Assembly (NCBI GenBank): GCA_016844935.1
Contig: JAERTK010000163.1
Span: 17,842-81,841, forward strand
Origin: Desulfobacteraceae bacterium
GTDB taxonomy: Bacteria > Desulfobacterota > DSM-4660 > Desulfatiglandales > Desulfatiglandaceae
Direction: 5' to 3'
Length of the DNA stretch: 64,000 nt
The notes beneath the pieces were generated by a model, which saw nothing but the letters and a program-made list of their open reading frames with translations, ran no database searches and was not told the DNA's origin. A program made the translations under genes and the position numbers. This document shows, piece after piece, positions 16,628 to 25,459 of this stretch. Each line of letters begins with the position of its first letter. The first letter of the stretch is position 1.

Positions 16628-17460
16628 AAATACCGTTGAGAAAACTTGGGAAAACAGAAGCCCGGGTGACCATGATGGGCCTCGGTGGAGAAGGGGTACT
16701 CAGAACCCATGGCCATGAGAAGGAAGCCTACGACCTCATCAATCATGCCATCGATCTGGGGATCGGATATTTTGAATCAGCAAGGGCTTATGACGGCAGC
16801 GAGTCCTATTACGGCCTGGCGCTCAAGGAGCGAAGAGACGACATATTCCTGGCGAGCAAGTCCCATGCCAGGGACAGGGCCGGTGCCCTGGCGCATTTGC
16901 AGGAAACACTCGGGAACATGCATACGGACCACCTGGATCTCTGGCAGGTCCATGATGTGAGAACCAAAGGGGATATGGCTGAGATATTCGGCCCCGGCGG
17001 TGCCATGGAAGCTTTCGCGGAAGCGAAAATGAACGGGTTCACGAGGTTTGTGGGCATAACGGGACACCATGACCCATTCATTTTGAAGCGATGCATCGAG
17101 ATGTATGACTTCGATACGGTATTGCTCCCGGTCAATCCGGCCGAACCTGCCGACCGAAGCTTCATTGATGTGGTCCTGCCGGCTGCACTTGACAAGGGAA
17201 TGGGAGTAATTGGAATGAAAGTCTATTTCAGGGGATTTGCTTCGAAGGTCCCCGGATTTACGAGCATGGCTCCCTATTTCCGTTTTGCACTGTCGCATCC
17301 CGTCAGTACGATTGTCATCGGTTGTGACAACATTCGGCAGTTGGAAGAGAACATTGGTTTTGCCAAGTCATTTCAGCCCATGAGCGAAAAAGAGATGCAA
17401 GGGCTCATAGCCGACATATCACCCTATGCCAAACAGTTAATGTATTACAAACCGTCTTGA
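16624..17460 (+). CDS. Aldo/keto reductase family protein
   Basis: A 278-residue TIM-barrel oxidoreductase of the aldo/keto reductase superfamily. The beginning reads LRKLGKTEARVTMMGLGGEG. The catalytic region has YFESARAYDGSES, where the usual Asp is Glu while the Tyr is kept. Lys is in LASKSHARD, His in LWQVHD, and the C-terminal cofactor region contains IVIGCDNIRQLEENI. It likely reduces a carbonyl with NAD(P)H; substrate unknown. It overlaps the MaoC-fold gene by four bases, so the two probably act in one pathway. There is no Fe-S extension, unlike the reductase at 49-50 kb. Confidence 0.85.
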   Translation: MKIPLRKLGKTEARVTMMGLGGEGVLRTHGHEKEAYDLINHAIDLGIGYFESARAYDGSESYYGLALKERRDDIFLASKSHARDRAGALAHLQETLGNMHTDHLDLWQVHDVRTKGDMAEIFGPGGAMEAFAEAKMNGFTRFVGITGHHDPFILKRCIEMYDFDTVLLPVNPAEPADRSFIDVVLPAALDKGMGVIGMKVYFRGFASKVPGFTSMAPYFRFALSHPVSTIVIGCDNIRQLEENIGFAKSFQPMSEKEMQGLIADISPYAKQLMYYKPS

Positions 17461-17671
17461 CAAGAAAAACTGGAAGTATCCATTCATGAAATTTTCCCTC
17501 GATTAGACTGGCGGCTGGAGGGACGGGTATTGTCACAACCCACGGCCAGCCAAACGGTAAACGGGGCGAAAAAATCGTGAAAGAAAAACAACCCAAGATG
17601 ACGGGTCGATCTATATCAATAACCGAATTCCGGGGATTGGGGTCGGAAAAATTCAATCAATCCAAGGGGGT

Positions 17672-18583
17672 CTACGTTCCACTTTCCATTAAGATATCGG
17701 CAATTCCATTTCGATAGTCAATGCTCTCATCATCGGCTGAGATTATATTGATGTTTTCAGGTGATGATACCCCTAAACCAATTTCAGCAGCTCTGGCAAT
17801 TTGCTCCTGGTGAAAAATTTTCCTGTCCATAATCTGTTTATTGCTGCCCAGAAATTTCAGAATGGCGACTCCAACTGCATCAATTGCCACCCGATCCGTT
17901 GATGCTATGAAAACATCGCCTCTGGCAACTGTGCCGGTTGCCGGTCCTCCGTCTACAAATGCATCAATGCCGTCCAGCACAATCAAATCGGGTTTAAAAG
18001 GCTGGTTTATTTCCGCAATCAGCTTGCACTGGTGCGGTGAGCCATGCAGTTCCGCCATGTAGCCGTAACCATGCCGGGTTGTGGGAACGACGCCAACGTG
18101 GAGCTTTAGGGACATGGTAAAAACACCGCCGAACTGATGTGTTTTGAGACACCCTGTGGAAATCAGACATTCGGACTCGATGATGGGACGGGCAATGCGA
18201 AAACCGTTTTGCCAATGAGAACCCTCAGGCTTAAACGCCAACCAGTCTTTGGCGTTCAAATCATCAAAATCGATAACGTTAACATCCAGTTTTTCCAAAA
18301 GGGGAAGAATACCTTTTGCTTCCATAACGCCCCGGGTGGGTGGGTAACTGCGTTCTCCCACACTGACAGAACTGGCGCCCATCTTCCAGATTTCCTGCAC
18401 CAGTGCAACAAGGGTGTCATTGTGGGTTGACCCGGGGGTAGTATCCGCCGTATTGAAATTGGGTTTGATCAGAACGTCTTTGTTTTTTACCGGGTTTATT
18501 CCCAGTGAATTGATTGAAGATGAAACGCCTTTTTGGCGGTCATTTGTGCTGACCAGAGATACCTGAGTCATTATATTCGCCAT
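17672..18583 (-). CDS. DUF362-domain protein
   Basis: A 303-residue DUF362 protein. Visible family features: VLIKPNFNTADTTPGSTHND near 36-55, the GASSVSVGERS strand-loop, CLKTHQFGGVFTMSLK, and the C-terminal IASTDRVAIDAVGVAIL. Many family members carry ferredoxin domains; this one has none, with only isolated cysteines. Function is not established, though some relatives sit with Fe-S or archaeal-type metabolic genes. GGAG lies seven bases before the ATG. It is convergent with the aldo/keto reductase operon. Confidence 0.8.
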   Translation of the reverse strand: MANIMTQVSLVSTNDRQKGVSSSINSLGINPVKNKDVLIKPNFNTADTTPGSTHNDTLVALVQEIWKMGASSVSVGERSYPPTRGVMEAKGILPLLEKLDVNVIDFDDLNAKDWLAFKPEGSHWQNGFRIARPIIESECLISTGCLKTHQFGGVFTMSLKLHVGVVPTTRHGYGYMAELHGSPHQCKLIAEINQPFKPDLIVLDGIDAFVDGGPATGTVARGDVFIASTDRVAIDAVGVAILKFLGSNKQIMDRKIFHQEQIARAAEIGLGVSSPENINIISADDESIDYRNGIADILMESGT

Positions 18584-18649
18584 TTAAAATCTCCATGATG
18601 CCCCTGTTTCGAGTAATTCATAATCGGTCGTTCCAATGGGACAAAAAAA

Positions 18650-18662
18650 GGGGTCTGTCCCC
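18650..18662. repeat. Short palindrome fragment GGGGTCTGTCCCC
   Basis: A GGGG/CCCC palindrome preceded by an A-run, located between two minus-strand genes. Related fragments occur at 19740, 60647 and 62739. They resemble remnants of REP-like elements frequent in Desulfobacterota. It could also act as a weak terminator after the DUF998 gene. Confidence 0.4.
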
Positions 18663-18669
18663 GATTACA

Positions 18670-19338
18670 CTATTGTTCGCTTTGCCCTTTTGTAGAGATG
18701 ATGGGTAAATCCAGATTTCTATAGGCCAGGATAGATACTACAAAAATCCAGAAATACGAACTTCCCAGAGATAATCGTTGAAACAAACCTGTACCCGCTC
18801 TTGTTTCATCAGAAATCATCATCGCAATATATGAAATCAACCCAATGATACCACACGCATAGCTGAATACCTTGACTTTGTTTGTCCATTCTTCACTCGA
18901 TTTGCTGAAAACGTATCCCCATGTCATTATACCAACAGGTAAAATAAATATGGTTATCGCCCCAAAGAAATCATGCAGATTTTGGTCAGGCGTAGGGTTT
19001 GCCGGTGAACACCCAGGGTCACAAGAAAAAACCCCTGCTCCATTCAAGAATATGGCATGAGTCAGCAGGGTAAAGAAAGCAATAGTTTTAGCTTTCCCCT
19101 TATATTCAATGGTAGTTGGAAAAGTAATAGAATATATAATGAGCATGATGCTTGTAATGAAAAAACCACCAAGTTTCATCACATACGCATGATGTAAGCC
19201 TGTCGCGCCCAGTTCACTCATATAGTTGGTGCAGTGACTATATCCATCCTGTAATGAAGCAGCCAATAGGACTGATGTAAAAAAAATAACTGGCGCCAAA
19301 ATTCCACACAGGATTCCCCATTTTTTTTGTGTTAGCAT
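18670..19338 (-). CDS. DUF998 integral membrane protein
   Basis: A 222-residue membrane protein with about six hydrophobic segments. The order is a first helix WGILCGILAPVIFFTSVLLA, an external YSHCTNYMSELGATG loop typical of DUF998, then further helices and a short C-terminal tail. The start at 19338 is chosen because AAGGAG lies just upstream; a longer frame from 19401 would add an unlikely Arg/Pro/Gly-rich leader. Role unknown. The Cys/Pro-rich loop FSCDPGCSPANPTPDQ is notable and may face the periplasm. Confidence 0.75.
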   Translation of the reverse strand: MLTQKKWGILCGILAPVIFFTSVLLAASLQDGYSHCTNYMSELGATGLHHAYVMKLGGFFITSIMLIIYSITFPTTIEYKGKAKTIAFFTLLTHAIFLNGAGVFSCDPGCSPANPTPDQNLHDFFGAITIFILPVGIMTWGYVFSKSSEEWTNKVKVFSYACGIIGLISYIAMMISDETRAGTGLFQRLSLGSSYFWIFVVSILAYRNLDLPIISTKGQSEQ

Positions 19339-19541
19339 ATGTTCTCCTTCAACTCCCGGATGGACACCCTTTCGAGCCGGTCCTCGTTGTGGGATATCCA
19401 ACCGTCAACGTCCTTCAAGCTTGCAAACTGCGCCTCGACGATGGGTTCGCACAAAAATGGCATTTCGATCTCCCCGGGTCATTTACCGTTTTGCCTGGTT
19501 TAAGAAATACAAAACCCCGTTCTCCATCTGTTTGGAAGTAA

Positions 19542-19703
19542 CAGTACAATCCATGGGACGCCCATAATTTCCTTGCAGCTGCTCTGGACGCAAAAGCGAA
19601 TCTCATCGTCAGTGGCGACCGGCACCTTCTCGATTTGGGTGAATACAAAGCCATCCCCATCTTCACTGTCCGGCAGTTTCTGGAATTCCTGGAAAAGCAA
19701 TAG
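19542..19703 (+). pseudogene. C-terminal remnant of a PIN-domain toxin
   Basis: The frame ending TAG at 19701-19703 encodes the end of a PIN domain: WDAHNFLAAALDAKANLIVS, then GDRHLLDLGEYKAIPIFTV and RQFLEFLEKQ. This matches the D-x-x-F-L-x-x-A-L ... T/S-G-D-x-x-L-L pattern of PIN toxins. A stop codon (TAA 19539-19541) lies just upstream and no N-terminal half or antitoxin is found, so the gene is a 54-codon relic. The surrounding gene-free 430 bases (19339-19769) hold only this relic and a REP-like fragment. Confidence 0.7.
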
Positions 19704-19739
19704 GTTCTTGATACCGGAAGGCCGTGTGCATTATAAAAT

Positions 19740-19753
19740 GGGGTCAGGCCCTG
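19740..19753. repeat. Short palindrome fragment GGGGTCAGGCCCTG
   Basis: One of four related GC-rich fragments in the window (also at 18650, 60647 and 62739), here followed by TTTCACTC. It sits beside the PIN relic and just past the end of the MBL-fold gene. Confidence 0.35.
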
Positions 19754-19769
19754 TTTCACTCAATATGCG

Positions 19770-20864
19770 TTACCGTTCAATACCTTCCCACCATGGTCTA
19801 TTTATAATTGGTTTCTCCAAATCCACCAACACCCCGATTTCCGGTGTCGTTATGGCCACACCGTTCTCTTCAGCCGCTTTGACAGCCCGGATAACCGGTT
19901 CATCCCAGGGATGAATCGCCAGATTAAATACCCCCCAATGAACCGGGAGAAAAACCTCGCCCCTCGCGTCCAGATGCCCCTGAACGGCCTGCTCCGGATC
20001 AACGTGAATATCCGGCCAGTCTTTATTATAGGCACCGATCTTTATCATCGTCAGGTCAAAGGGGCCATATTTATCGCCAATTACCTTGAAATGATCGGCG
20101 TATCCCGTATCCCCACTGAAGTAAATACCCTTGCCACCGCCCCGGATCACCCAACCGGCCCACAGCGTTTCGTCTCGATTAAAAAGACCCCTTCCGGAAA
20201 AATGCCTGGCCGGTACGCAAATCACTTCCAGGTCTTTAAATCCGGTTTGCTGCCACCAGGTCAGTTCTTCAATGCGATGGGACGGAATTCCCCAGTCCGT
20301 TAGATATTTCTTAACCCCTTTGGTCACGAAGAACCGGGTATTCTGAGGTACAAACGCTTTGATAACCGCTTCGTCTAAATGATCGTAATGATCATGGGAA
20401 ATGACAACCAGATCGATATTTGGCAATTCATCCAAAGAGATGGGAGAATCGCTGAACCGCTTCACAAACAGCGGTACCGGCGAAGCATATTTGGTAAATA
20501 CGGGATCAAACATAATCCGATAACCGCCCATCTCAACCATGACGCTGGAATGGCCCAACCATCTGAAACTCAAGCCGTCGGCAGGCGTTTCGGCAAAAGA
20601 CGCCCGATCCAGATGATTCACCGGAATCTTCCCCTCGGGTACGGTCCTTTCTCCCCCTTTTATCCAATCCCAGGTTGCGGACAACATGCTCCCTTTGGCC
20701 ACCACCCCGGTCGGAAGCCAGTTTTGAAACTTCTTATCCAACTTCTCCACACCGATACCCCCAGTTTTTATGGATGTCACCTCCACCGGTTCAACAGCAT
20801 TTGAAAAACCACAATTGATTGATATTAACGTTAACAGGAGGAATAGTCCTCTTTTCATGAGCAT
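19770..20864 (-). CDS. MBL-fold metallo-hydrolase (UlaG/NAPE-PLD-like), exported
   Basis: A 364-residue metallo-beta-lactamase-fold protein. An N-terminal hydrophobic signal (MLMKRGLFLLLTLISINCGF) suggests export; the Cys at its end is a weak lipobox. The fold contains GHSSVMVEMGGYRIMFDPVF, the metal motif SHDHYDHLD (HxHxDH), a downstream CVPARHFSGRG histidine, the SGDTGYADHF Asp, and PVHWGVFNL near the end. This arrangement matches UlaG-like lactonases and NAPE-type phospholipase D. The start at 20864 is supported by GGAG eight bases upstream. Substrate unknown. Confidence 0.85.
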   Translation of the reverse strand: MLMKRGLFLLLTLISINCGFSNAVEPVEVTSIKTGGIGVEKLDKKFQNWLPTGVVAKGSMLSATWDWIKGGERTVPEGKIPVNHLDRASFAETPADGLSFRWLGHSSVMVEMGGYRIMFDPVFTKYASPVPLFVKRFSDSPISLDELPNIDLVVISHDHYDHLDEAVIKAFVPQNTRFFVTKGVKKYLTDWGIPSHRIEELTWWQQTGFKDLEVICVPARHFSGRGLFNRDETLWAGWVIRGGGKGIYFSGDTGYADHFKVIGDKYGPFDLTMIKIGAYNKDWPDIHVDPEQAVQGHLDARGEVFLPVHWGVFNLAIHPWDEPVIRAVKAAEENGVAITTPEIGVLVDLEKPIINRPWWEGIER

Positions 20865-21175
20865 CCGTCTATCTCCCCATTTGTACGTATGGGCGTATTT
20901 GGAAGGCATCAGGGGATGTCCTCGAACCCACAGCATTATCCTCACGGAAGATTATACCCAGAATGGACAAAAGAAAAGGTTGTTTTGTAAAAAGTGCTGG
21001 AGAGGGACGCTGTGGAGAGGAAATCCGCCACAAATCCACCATTTCCAAAAATTCGCTCATCACTTTTCACGTCAAGTTACTAAGTTAACAGCCTCTACTG
21101 CAAAAAAAAATTGATTGTCGCACTCGAAACAGGTAGAAGACGGAACATGCATTCGTTCTCGCAGGGGGTCCCCAA
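20865..21175. other. Gene-poor gap with a faint zinc-ribbon-like frame
   Basis: A plus-strand frame to 21114 contains CPRTHSI, then KKRLFCKKCWRGTLW, vaguely like the zinc-ribbon N-terminus of IS1/IS1595-type transposases. It lacks a ribosome site and any catalytic part. At best it is a transposase relic. The right end must hold the HEPN/MNT promoter, not clearly recognisable. Confidence 0.25.
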
Positions 21176-21601
21176 ATGGAAGATATCCGCTGGAAGCAAC
21201 GCTTTGACAATTTTACCCGTGCGCTTAAGACACTTCGCAGTGCGGTGGGGCTGTCCGAACAGCGCGATTTGTCGGATCTAGAGCAGCAGGGTCTGATCCA
21301 GGGATTCGAATTTACGCACGAGCTTGGCTGGAATGTACTGAAGGATTATCTGGAAGCACAGGGATTTGTCGGTATCATCGGCTCCAAGAATGCGGCAAGA
21401 GAGGCTTTCAAAAACGGCCTGATAAACGACGGAGAAGCCTGGATGGATATGATCAGAGCCAGAAATCTGACCTCTCACACCTATAACACAGAAATTGCTT
21501 CCGGCATTGTGAAAGATATACTCACGCGTTTTTATCCCGCTTTTACCGAATTGGAACAGCATTTTGAATATCTTTTCGACCAGGAGGAGACCCGGAATTG
21601 A
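21176..21601 (+). CDS. HEPN-domain protein, HI0074 family (nucleotidyltransferase partner)
   Basis: A 141-residue helical protein of the HI0074 'nucleotidyltransferase substrate-binding' group within HEPN. Typical elements: RWKQRFDNFTRALKTLRSAV at the N-terminus, FEFTHELGWNVLKDYLEAQG in the middle, and the RNLTSHTYN segment, an R-x4-H motif as in HEPN ribonucleases. It probably acts as the toxin or RNA-binding half of a HEPN/MNT module, with activity controlled by the adjacent nucleotidyltransferase. The stop overlaps the TTG start of the next gene. Confidence 0.85.
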   Translation: MEDIRWKQRFDNFTRALKTLRSAVGLSEQRDLSDLEQQGLIQGFEFTHELGWNVLKDYLEAQGFVGIIGSKNAAREAFKNGLINDGEAWMDMIRARNLTSHTYNTEIASGIVKDILTRFYPAFTELEQHFEYLFDQEETRN

Positions 21602-21927
21602 ATCACGGACTGTCCAGCGCAACCGTGGCGGCCATATGCGGCGTATTCGCCCGGTTTCCTTCCGTTGAAAAGGCGGTCCTCTATGGCTCGCGTGCCAAAG
21701 GCAATTATAAACCGGGATCAGATATCGATTTAACACTGGTGGGGCGGCATCTCACATGGGCTGAACTGGGAGCCATTGCAGACGCACTGGATGAACTGCT
21801 GCTGCCCTACCAGATAGATCTCTCTATTTTAGAGAAGATCGAGCACGAAGCGCTGAGGGAACATATTAAACGGGTTGGGCGGCCGTTCTATGTGCGGAAT
21901 GCGCCGGAGGCTCAGCAAAGCGTCTGA
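21598..21927 (+). CDS. MNT-type nucleotidyltransferase (HI0073/MntA-like antitoxin)
   Basis: A 109-residue minimal nucleotidyltransferase. The catalytic motif GSRAKGNYKPGSDIDL carries the two metal-binding Asp residues, with a third acid in LPYQIDLSILE. In known HEPN/MNT pairs this enzyme adds AMP to the HEPN partner and silences it. It starts with TTG overlapping the HEPN stop (TTGA), giving strict coupling. It ends just upstream of the menaquinone operon promoter. Confidence 0.88.
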   Translation: MNHGLSSATVAAICGVFARFPSVEKAVLYGSRAKGNYKPGSDIDLTLVGRHLTWAELGAIADALDELLLPYQIDLSILEKIEHEALREHIKRVGRPFYVRNAPEAQQSV

Positions 21928-21943
21928 AGGTGGGTTTTGACGG

Positions 21944-21988
21944 TTGCCAATTTGAATGGGAATGCGTATGGTTGACCAGGTGGTCACC
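21944..21988 (+). promoter_or_regulatory. Promoter of the mqnE operon with palindromic operator
   Basis: TTGCCA (21944-21949), a 17-base spacer and TATGGT (21967-21972), directly followed by the perfect palindrome TGACCA-GG-TGGTCA (21973-21986). The 18-base block GTTGACCAGGTGGTCACC (21971-21988) is identical to one in the ABC-transporter promoter at 15944-15961. The operator would cover the transcription start, about 58 bases before the mqnE ATG, and fits repression by a dimeric (TetR- or GntR-like) regulator. Confidence 0.6.
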
Positions 21989-22044
21989 CATGCTGAAGTT
22001 AATGTCAAAATCAAATGTTCACGGTTCACAGATCCACATAATCC

Positions 22045-23181
22045 ATGAAAACACACCCATCGATCACCCCCTTTTTACCCGATAACGTCCTCAGCCGAAT
22101 CGCGGACCCGGCTGTTCAGGCCATGGGCGAAAAACTTCTCAAAGGAGAACGCCTTGAGCCGAACGACGGCCTCGCCTGTTTCAACACACAGGATCTCATC
22201 GGCCTGGGGCAGATCGCATCCGCCGTTAAACAATCGCGGTATGGCGACAAGGCCTTTTTCATCTCCAACCATCACCTCAATTACACCAATGTGTGCGAAA
22301 ACAAGTGCCGCTTCTGCGCCTTTCACAGAGACCCCCATTCAGAAGACGCATACACCTTTTCACCATCGGAAGCGGCAGAGCTGATCGCCCGGAGCCCTGT
22401 GGCAGATCTGAGAGAAATCCATCTTGTGGGGGGATGCCATCCCGATCTTGGGCTCGATTACTACACTGACCTGCTGAAAGCCCTGACCCGGGAAAAATCT
22501 GCCCTGAAACTCAAAGCCTTTACTGCGGTTGAAATCGACCATATGGCATCAAAGGCCGGCCTTTCTTCCCTTGACTGCCTGAAACGGTTGAAAGAGGCCG
22601 GACTGTCGGCCATGCCGGGGGGCGGCGCCGAAGTCTTCTCGGAACGGGTCAGAAAAGCGCTTTTTCCTAATAAAATTTCTGCGGACCATTGGCTTCGGAT
22701 TCATGGAGAAGCCCATGGCTTGGGTGTTGGTACCAATGCAACGCTCCTCTTCGGTCACATGGAAACCGTGGAAGAGCGGGTCACGCACCTGTTCCGGCTG
22801 CGGGATCAGCAGGATATTACGAAAGGTTTCAGAGCCTTTATCGCCCTCCCCTTTCATCCGGATAATACGCCTATGAGTCATTTACCCGGACCTACCGGCG
22901 TGGACATATTAAAAACAATCGCAACAGCCAGGCTGGTTCTGGATAACATTGACCATATCAAGGCCTACTGGGTAATGCTCGGGCCAAAGCTGACCCAGAC
23001 GGCCCTTCACTTTGGCGCCGATGATCTGGAAGGGACCATTGTAAAAGAACGCATCGCCCACCAGGCAGGCGCCGCCACCGCCTCGGGATTAACCCGGAAA
23101 CGATTGATAGAACTCATCGAAGAAGCGGGGTTGGTGCCCGGGCAACGGGATACGTTCCACAAACCGATACAAGAATCTTAA
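22045..23181 (+). CDS. mqnE: Aminofutalosine (aminodeoxyfutalosine) synthase, radical SAM
   Basis: A 378-residue radical SAM enzyme. The cluster motif CENKCRFC (C84, C88, C91) sits after SNHHLNYTNV, the MqnE form, and GGCHPDLGLDYY and MPGGGAEVFSERVR follow. MqnE joins 3-enolpyruvyl-benzoate to SAM with loss of CO2, giving 6-amino-6-deoxyfutalosine, the second step of the futalosine route to menaquinone. It is first in a five-gene operon with mqnC, a deaminase, a UbiD-like decarboxylase and a UbiA-like prenyltransferase, behind a palindromic operator. Confidence 0.92.
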   Translation: MKTHPSITPFLPDNVLSRIADPAVQAMGEKLLKGERLEPNDGLACFNTQDLIGLGQIASAVKQSRYGDKAFFISNHHLNYTNVCENKCRFCAFHRDPHSEDAYTFSPSEAAELIARSPVADLREIHLVGGCHPDLGLDYYTDLLKALTREKSALKLKAFTAVEIDHMASKAGLSSLDCLKRLKEAGLSAMPGGGAEVFSERVRKALFPNKISADHWLRIHGEAHGLGVGTNATLLFGHMETVEERVTHLFRLRDQQDITKGFRAFIALPFHPDNTPMSHLPGPTGVDILKTIATARLVLDNIDHIKAYWVMLGPKLTQTALHFGADDLEGTIVKERIAHQAGAATASGLTRKRLIELIEEAGLVPGQRDTFHKPIQES

Positions 23182-23184
23182 AAA

Positions 23185-24270
23185 ATGACCTCATCCTCGC
23201 TGAAAGAAACCATTGAAAAAGCATCACAGGGGGACCGTCTGAACCCGGATCAGGCCCTCGGGTTATACGAAGGGGCAGACCTGCTCACCCTGGGACGCCT
23301 CGCCCAGAACGCCCGGTTCAGACATAACCCGCAACCGGTGGTCACCTACGCCGTGGACCGGAACATCAATTATACCAATATCTGTGTGTCCGGATGCGCT
23401 TTCTGCGCCTTCTACAAAGAAAAGGAGGCCCCGGAAGCCTATGTGATGGACCGGAACACACTCAATGCCAAATGCGACGAAACCGTTTCATTGGGCGGCA
23501 CCCAGATACTCTATCAGGGGGGACTCAACCCGGACCTGGATATTTCCTGGCACGAACAGCAGGTGGCCTACATGAAAAGCAAAGGCCTACATGTGCACGG
23601 GTATTCCCCACCGGAGATCGTGTTCATGGCTCAAAAGGAAGGACTCCCGATCCATGATGTCATAGAACGGCTCAAGGAAGCGGGCCTTGGCTCCATACCG
23701 GGGGGCGGCGCGGAGATCCTGGTGGATCGCGTACGACAGAAGATATCCCCCAACAAGGCATCCACCTCCCAATGGCTTGAAGTCATGCGCAGTGCCCACC
23801 ACCTGGGCCTCAAAACCACCGCCACCATGATGTTCGGTCATGTTGAGACCCTGGAAGAAAGAATTCTGCACCTATCAGCCATCCGTGAACTGCAGGACGA
23901 AACCGGCGGCTTTACCGCCTTCATCCCCTGGCCCTACCAGCCGGGAAAAAACACCCTGTCAGGCCAAGCCGCCGGCGGCACCACCTATCTGCGAACCCTG
24001 GCCATATCCCGGATTTTCCTGGACAATGTGCCTCACATCCAGGCTTCCTGGGTCACCCAGGGCCACCATATCGGGCAGATCGCCCTTCATTTCGGCGCTG
24101 ACGACATGGGATCCACCATGATCGAAGAGAATGTGGTGGCATCGGCAGGTGTACGAAACGCCATGACCCAAAAGCAAATCATCCGGCTCATTGAGACCGC
24201 CGGTTTTGAAGCTGCCCAGCGCAACACCCTGTATCAACCCGTGGAAAAGGGAAGAAAGGCCACCCCATGA
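23185..24270 (+). CDS. mqnC: Cyclic dehypoxanthinyl futalosine synthase, radical SAM
   Basis: A 361-residue radical SAM enzyme with cluster motif CVSGCAFC (C67, C71, C74) after DRNINYTNI and the signature GGTQILYQGGLNPDL. MqnC cyclises dehypoxanthine futalosine in the menaquinone pathway. It is a paralogue of MqnE, shares the same fold and C-terminal HFGADD element, and starts three bases after the mqnE stop. Its own stop overlaps the next gene by four bases (ATGA), so the operon is tightly coupled. Confidence 0.93.
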   Translation: MTSSSLKETIEKASQGDRLNPDQALGLYEGADLLTLGRLAQNARFRHNPQPVVTYAVDRNINYTNICVSGCAFCAFYKEKEAPEAYVMDRNTLNAKCDETVSLGGTQILYQGGLNPDLDISWHEQQVAYMKSKGLHVHGYSPPEIVFMAQKEGLPIHDVIERLKEAGLGSIPGGGAEILVDRVRQKISPNKASTSQWLEVMRSAHHLGLKTTATMMFGHVETLEERILHLSAIRELQDETGGFTAFIPWPYQPGKNTLSGQAAGGTTYLRTLAISRIFLDNVPHIQASWVTQGHHIGQIALHFGADDMGSTMIEENVVASAGVRNAMTQKQIIRLIETAGFEAAQRNTLYQPVEKGRKATP

Positions 24271-25436
24271 CCCCCACCAATCATCGGGCCCGCTGGATCA
24301 TGACCGAGCCGGGCCAATGGCTTGAAAACGGCTGGGTGACGATCAGGGATCACCGGATCCATGAAGTGGGGCGAAGCAGCGGCTCCACTCGTGCCGGCCA
24401 CCGGATCATGGACCATGGGGACGGGGTACTCATGCCCGCCCTGGTGAACGCCCACACCCATGTGGCCCTCTCGGATTCGGCCAGATCCCATGCAGCGAAA
24501 GGGTTTGTCCCATGGGTTCAGGCCCTGATGTCAGAACGTAACCGTCAAGGCCCGGAAAGCACCACCCGGACAGTTCGGGACGGAGTAATGACTTTAAAGA
24601 ATACGGGTACGGGTCTGGTGGGGGAGTTCGGGCCGCATATCCCGGTGGCCAAGGCCTTTGAATCGGCCGGTCTTCACGCAACGCTTTGGCTCGAATGCCT
24701 CGGGAATGACCGGGACCTGCCGCCGTTGCCGGAAAACCTTGAAACCGTCCGCCACGCCTATGCGGGGCACGCCCCCCACACCACCAGCCCTGCCCTGCTC
24801 AAACGGGTTCAGGCGGCCGATCATCTTCTGGGGCGGCGATTCTGCCTTCACCTGGCAGAATCCCGGGAGGAAGCGACGTTCCTCCAGACTGGACGGGGCG
24901 CCTGGGCCGATTTCATGACCCATATGGACATCGATTTTTCAACGTGGGGCTGTTTTGGAAAGCGGCCCGTTCAGATGGCCATTGAAAGGGGGTTGCTGGA
25001 TCAAAACACGCTGGCCGTTCATCTCCTTCAAATCAACACCAGTGAAATGGCGGAATTTGCCCAAACCGGCGCTCAAGTGTGCCTCTGCCCCCGATCCAAC
25101 CGAAGATTGCACCGGCAACTGCCGGACATCCGGGGGTTTTTGAAAGCGGGGATCAGACCGGCCCTTGGCACCGACTCACTGGCCTCGGTTTCCACACTCA
25201 GCCTCTTTGATGAAATGCGGTTTATTGTTGAACATTACCCTGGCCTGGACCCGGATGTCATATTGGAGTTTGGCACGGTAAACGGCGCCGCAGCCCTGGG
25301 TTATCCGGACCTGGGATCCCTCCAACCGGGAAACCGGAGCAACATGATTTATGTGGACCTGGAGGCCATGAACCCGAAACAAGCAGCGGAAGCGCTGGTC
25401 TCAACAGAAAACCTGCAGATACACCCTATTGATTGA
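24267..25436 (+). CDS. mqnX: Amidohydrolase, probable aminodeoxyfutalosine deaminase
   Basis: A 389-residue amidohydrolase-superfamily enzyme with metal motif NAHTHV (H63, H65), further metal ligands in CLHLAESREEA and AVHLLQ, and catalytic Asp in LGTDSLAS. Its place between mqnC and a UbiD-like gene, and overlap with mqnC, point to deamination of aminodeoxyfutalosine to futalosine. This matches the presence of a futalosine hydrolase (mqnB) at 34-35 kb, which would act next. Confidence in the fold is high; the exact reaction is inferred from context. Confidence 0.85.
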   Translation: MTPTNHRARWIMTEPGQWLENGWVTIRDHRIHEVGRSSGSTRAGHRIMDHGDGVLMPALVNAHTHVALSDSARSHAAKGFVPWVQALMSERNRQGPESTTRTVRDGVMTLKNTGTGLVGEFGPHIPVAKAFESAGLHATLWLECLGNDRDLPPLPENLETVRHAYAGHAPHTTSPALLKRVQAADHLLGRRFCLHLAESREEATFLQTGRGAWADFMTHMDIDFSTWGCFGKRPVQMAIERGLLDQNTLAVHLLQINTSEMAEFAQTGAQVCLCPRSNRRLHRQLPDIRGFLKAGIRPALGTDSLASVSTLSLFDEMRFIVEHYPGLDPDVILEFGTVNGAAALGYPDLGSLQPGNRSNMIYVDLEAMNPKQAAEALVSTENLQIHPID

Positions 25437-25459
25437 TCACCCGCCGTCTGGAGGACACG

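Noticed and set aside
20865..21114. Possible IS1/IS1595-type transposase N-terminus
   Set aside because: Only a weak zinc-ribbon pattern with three Cys; no catalytic domain, repeats or ribosome site.
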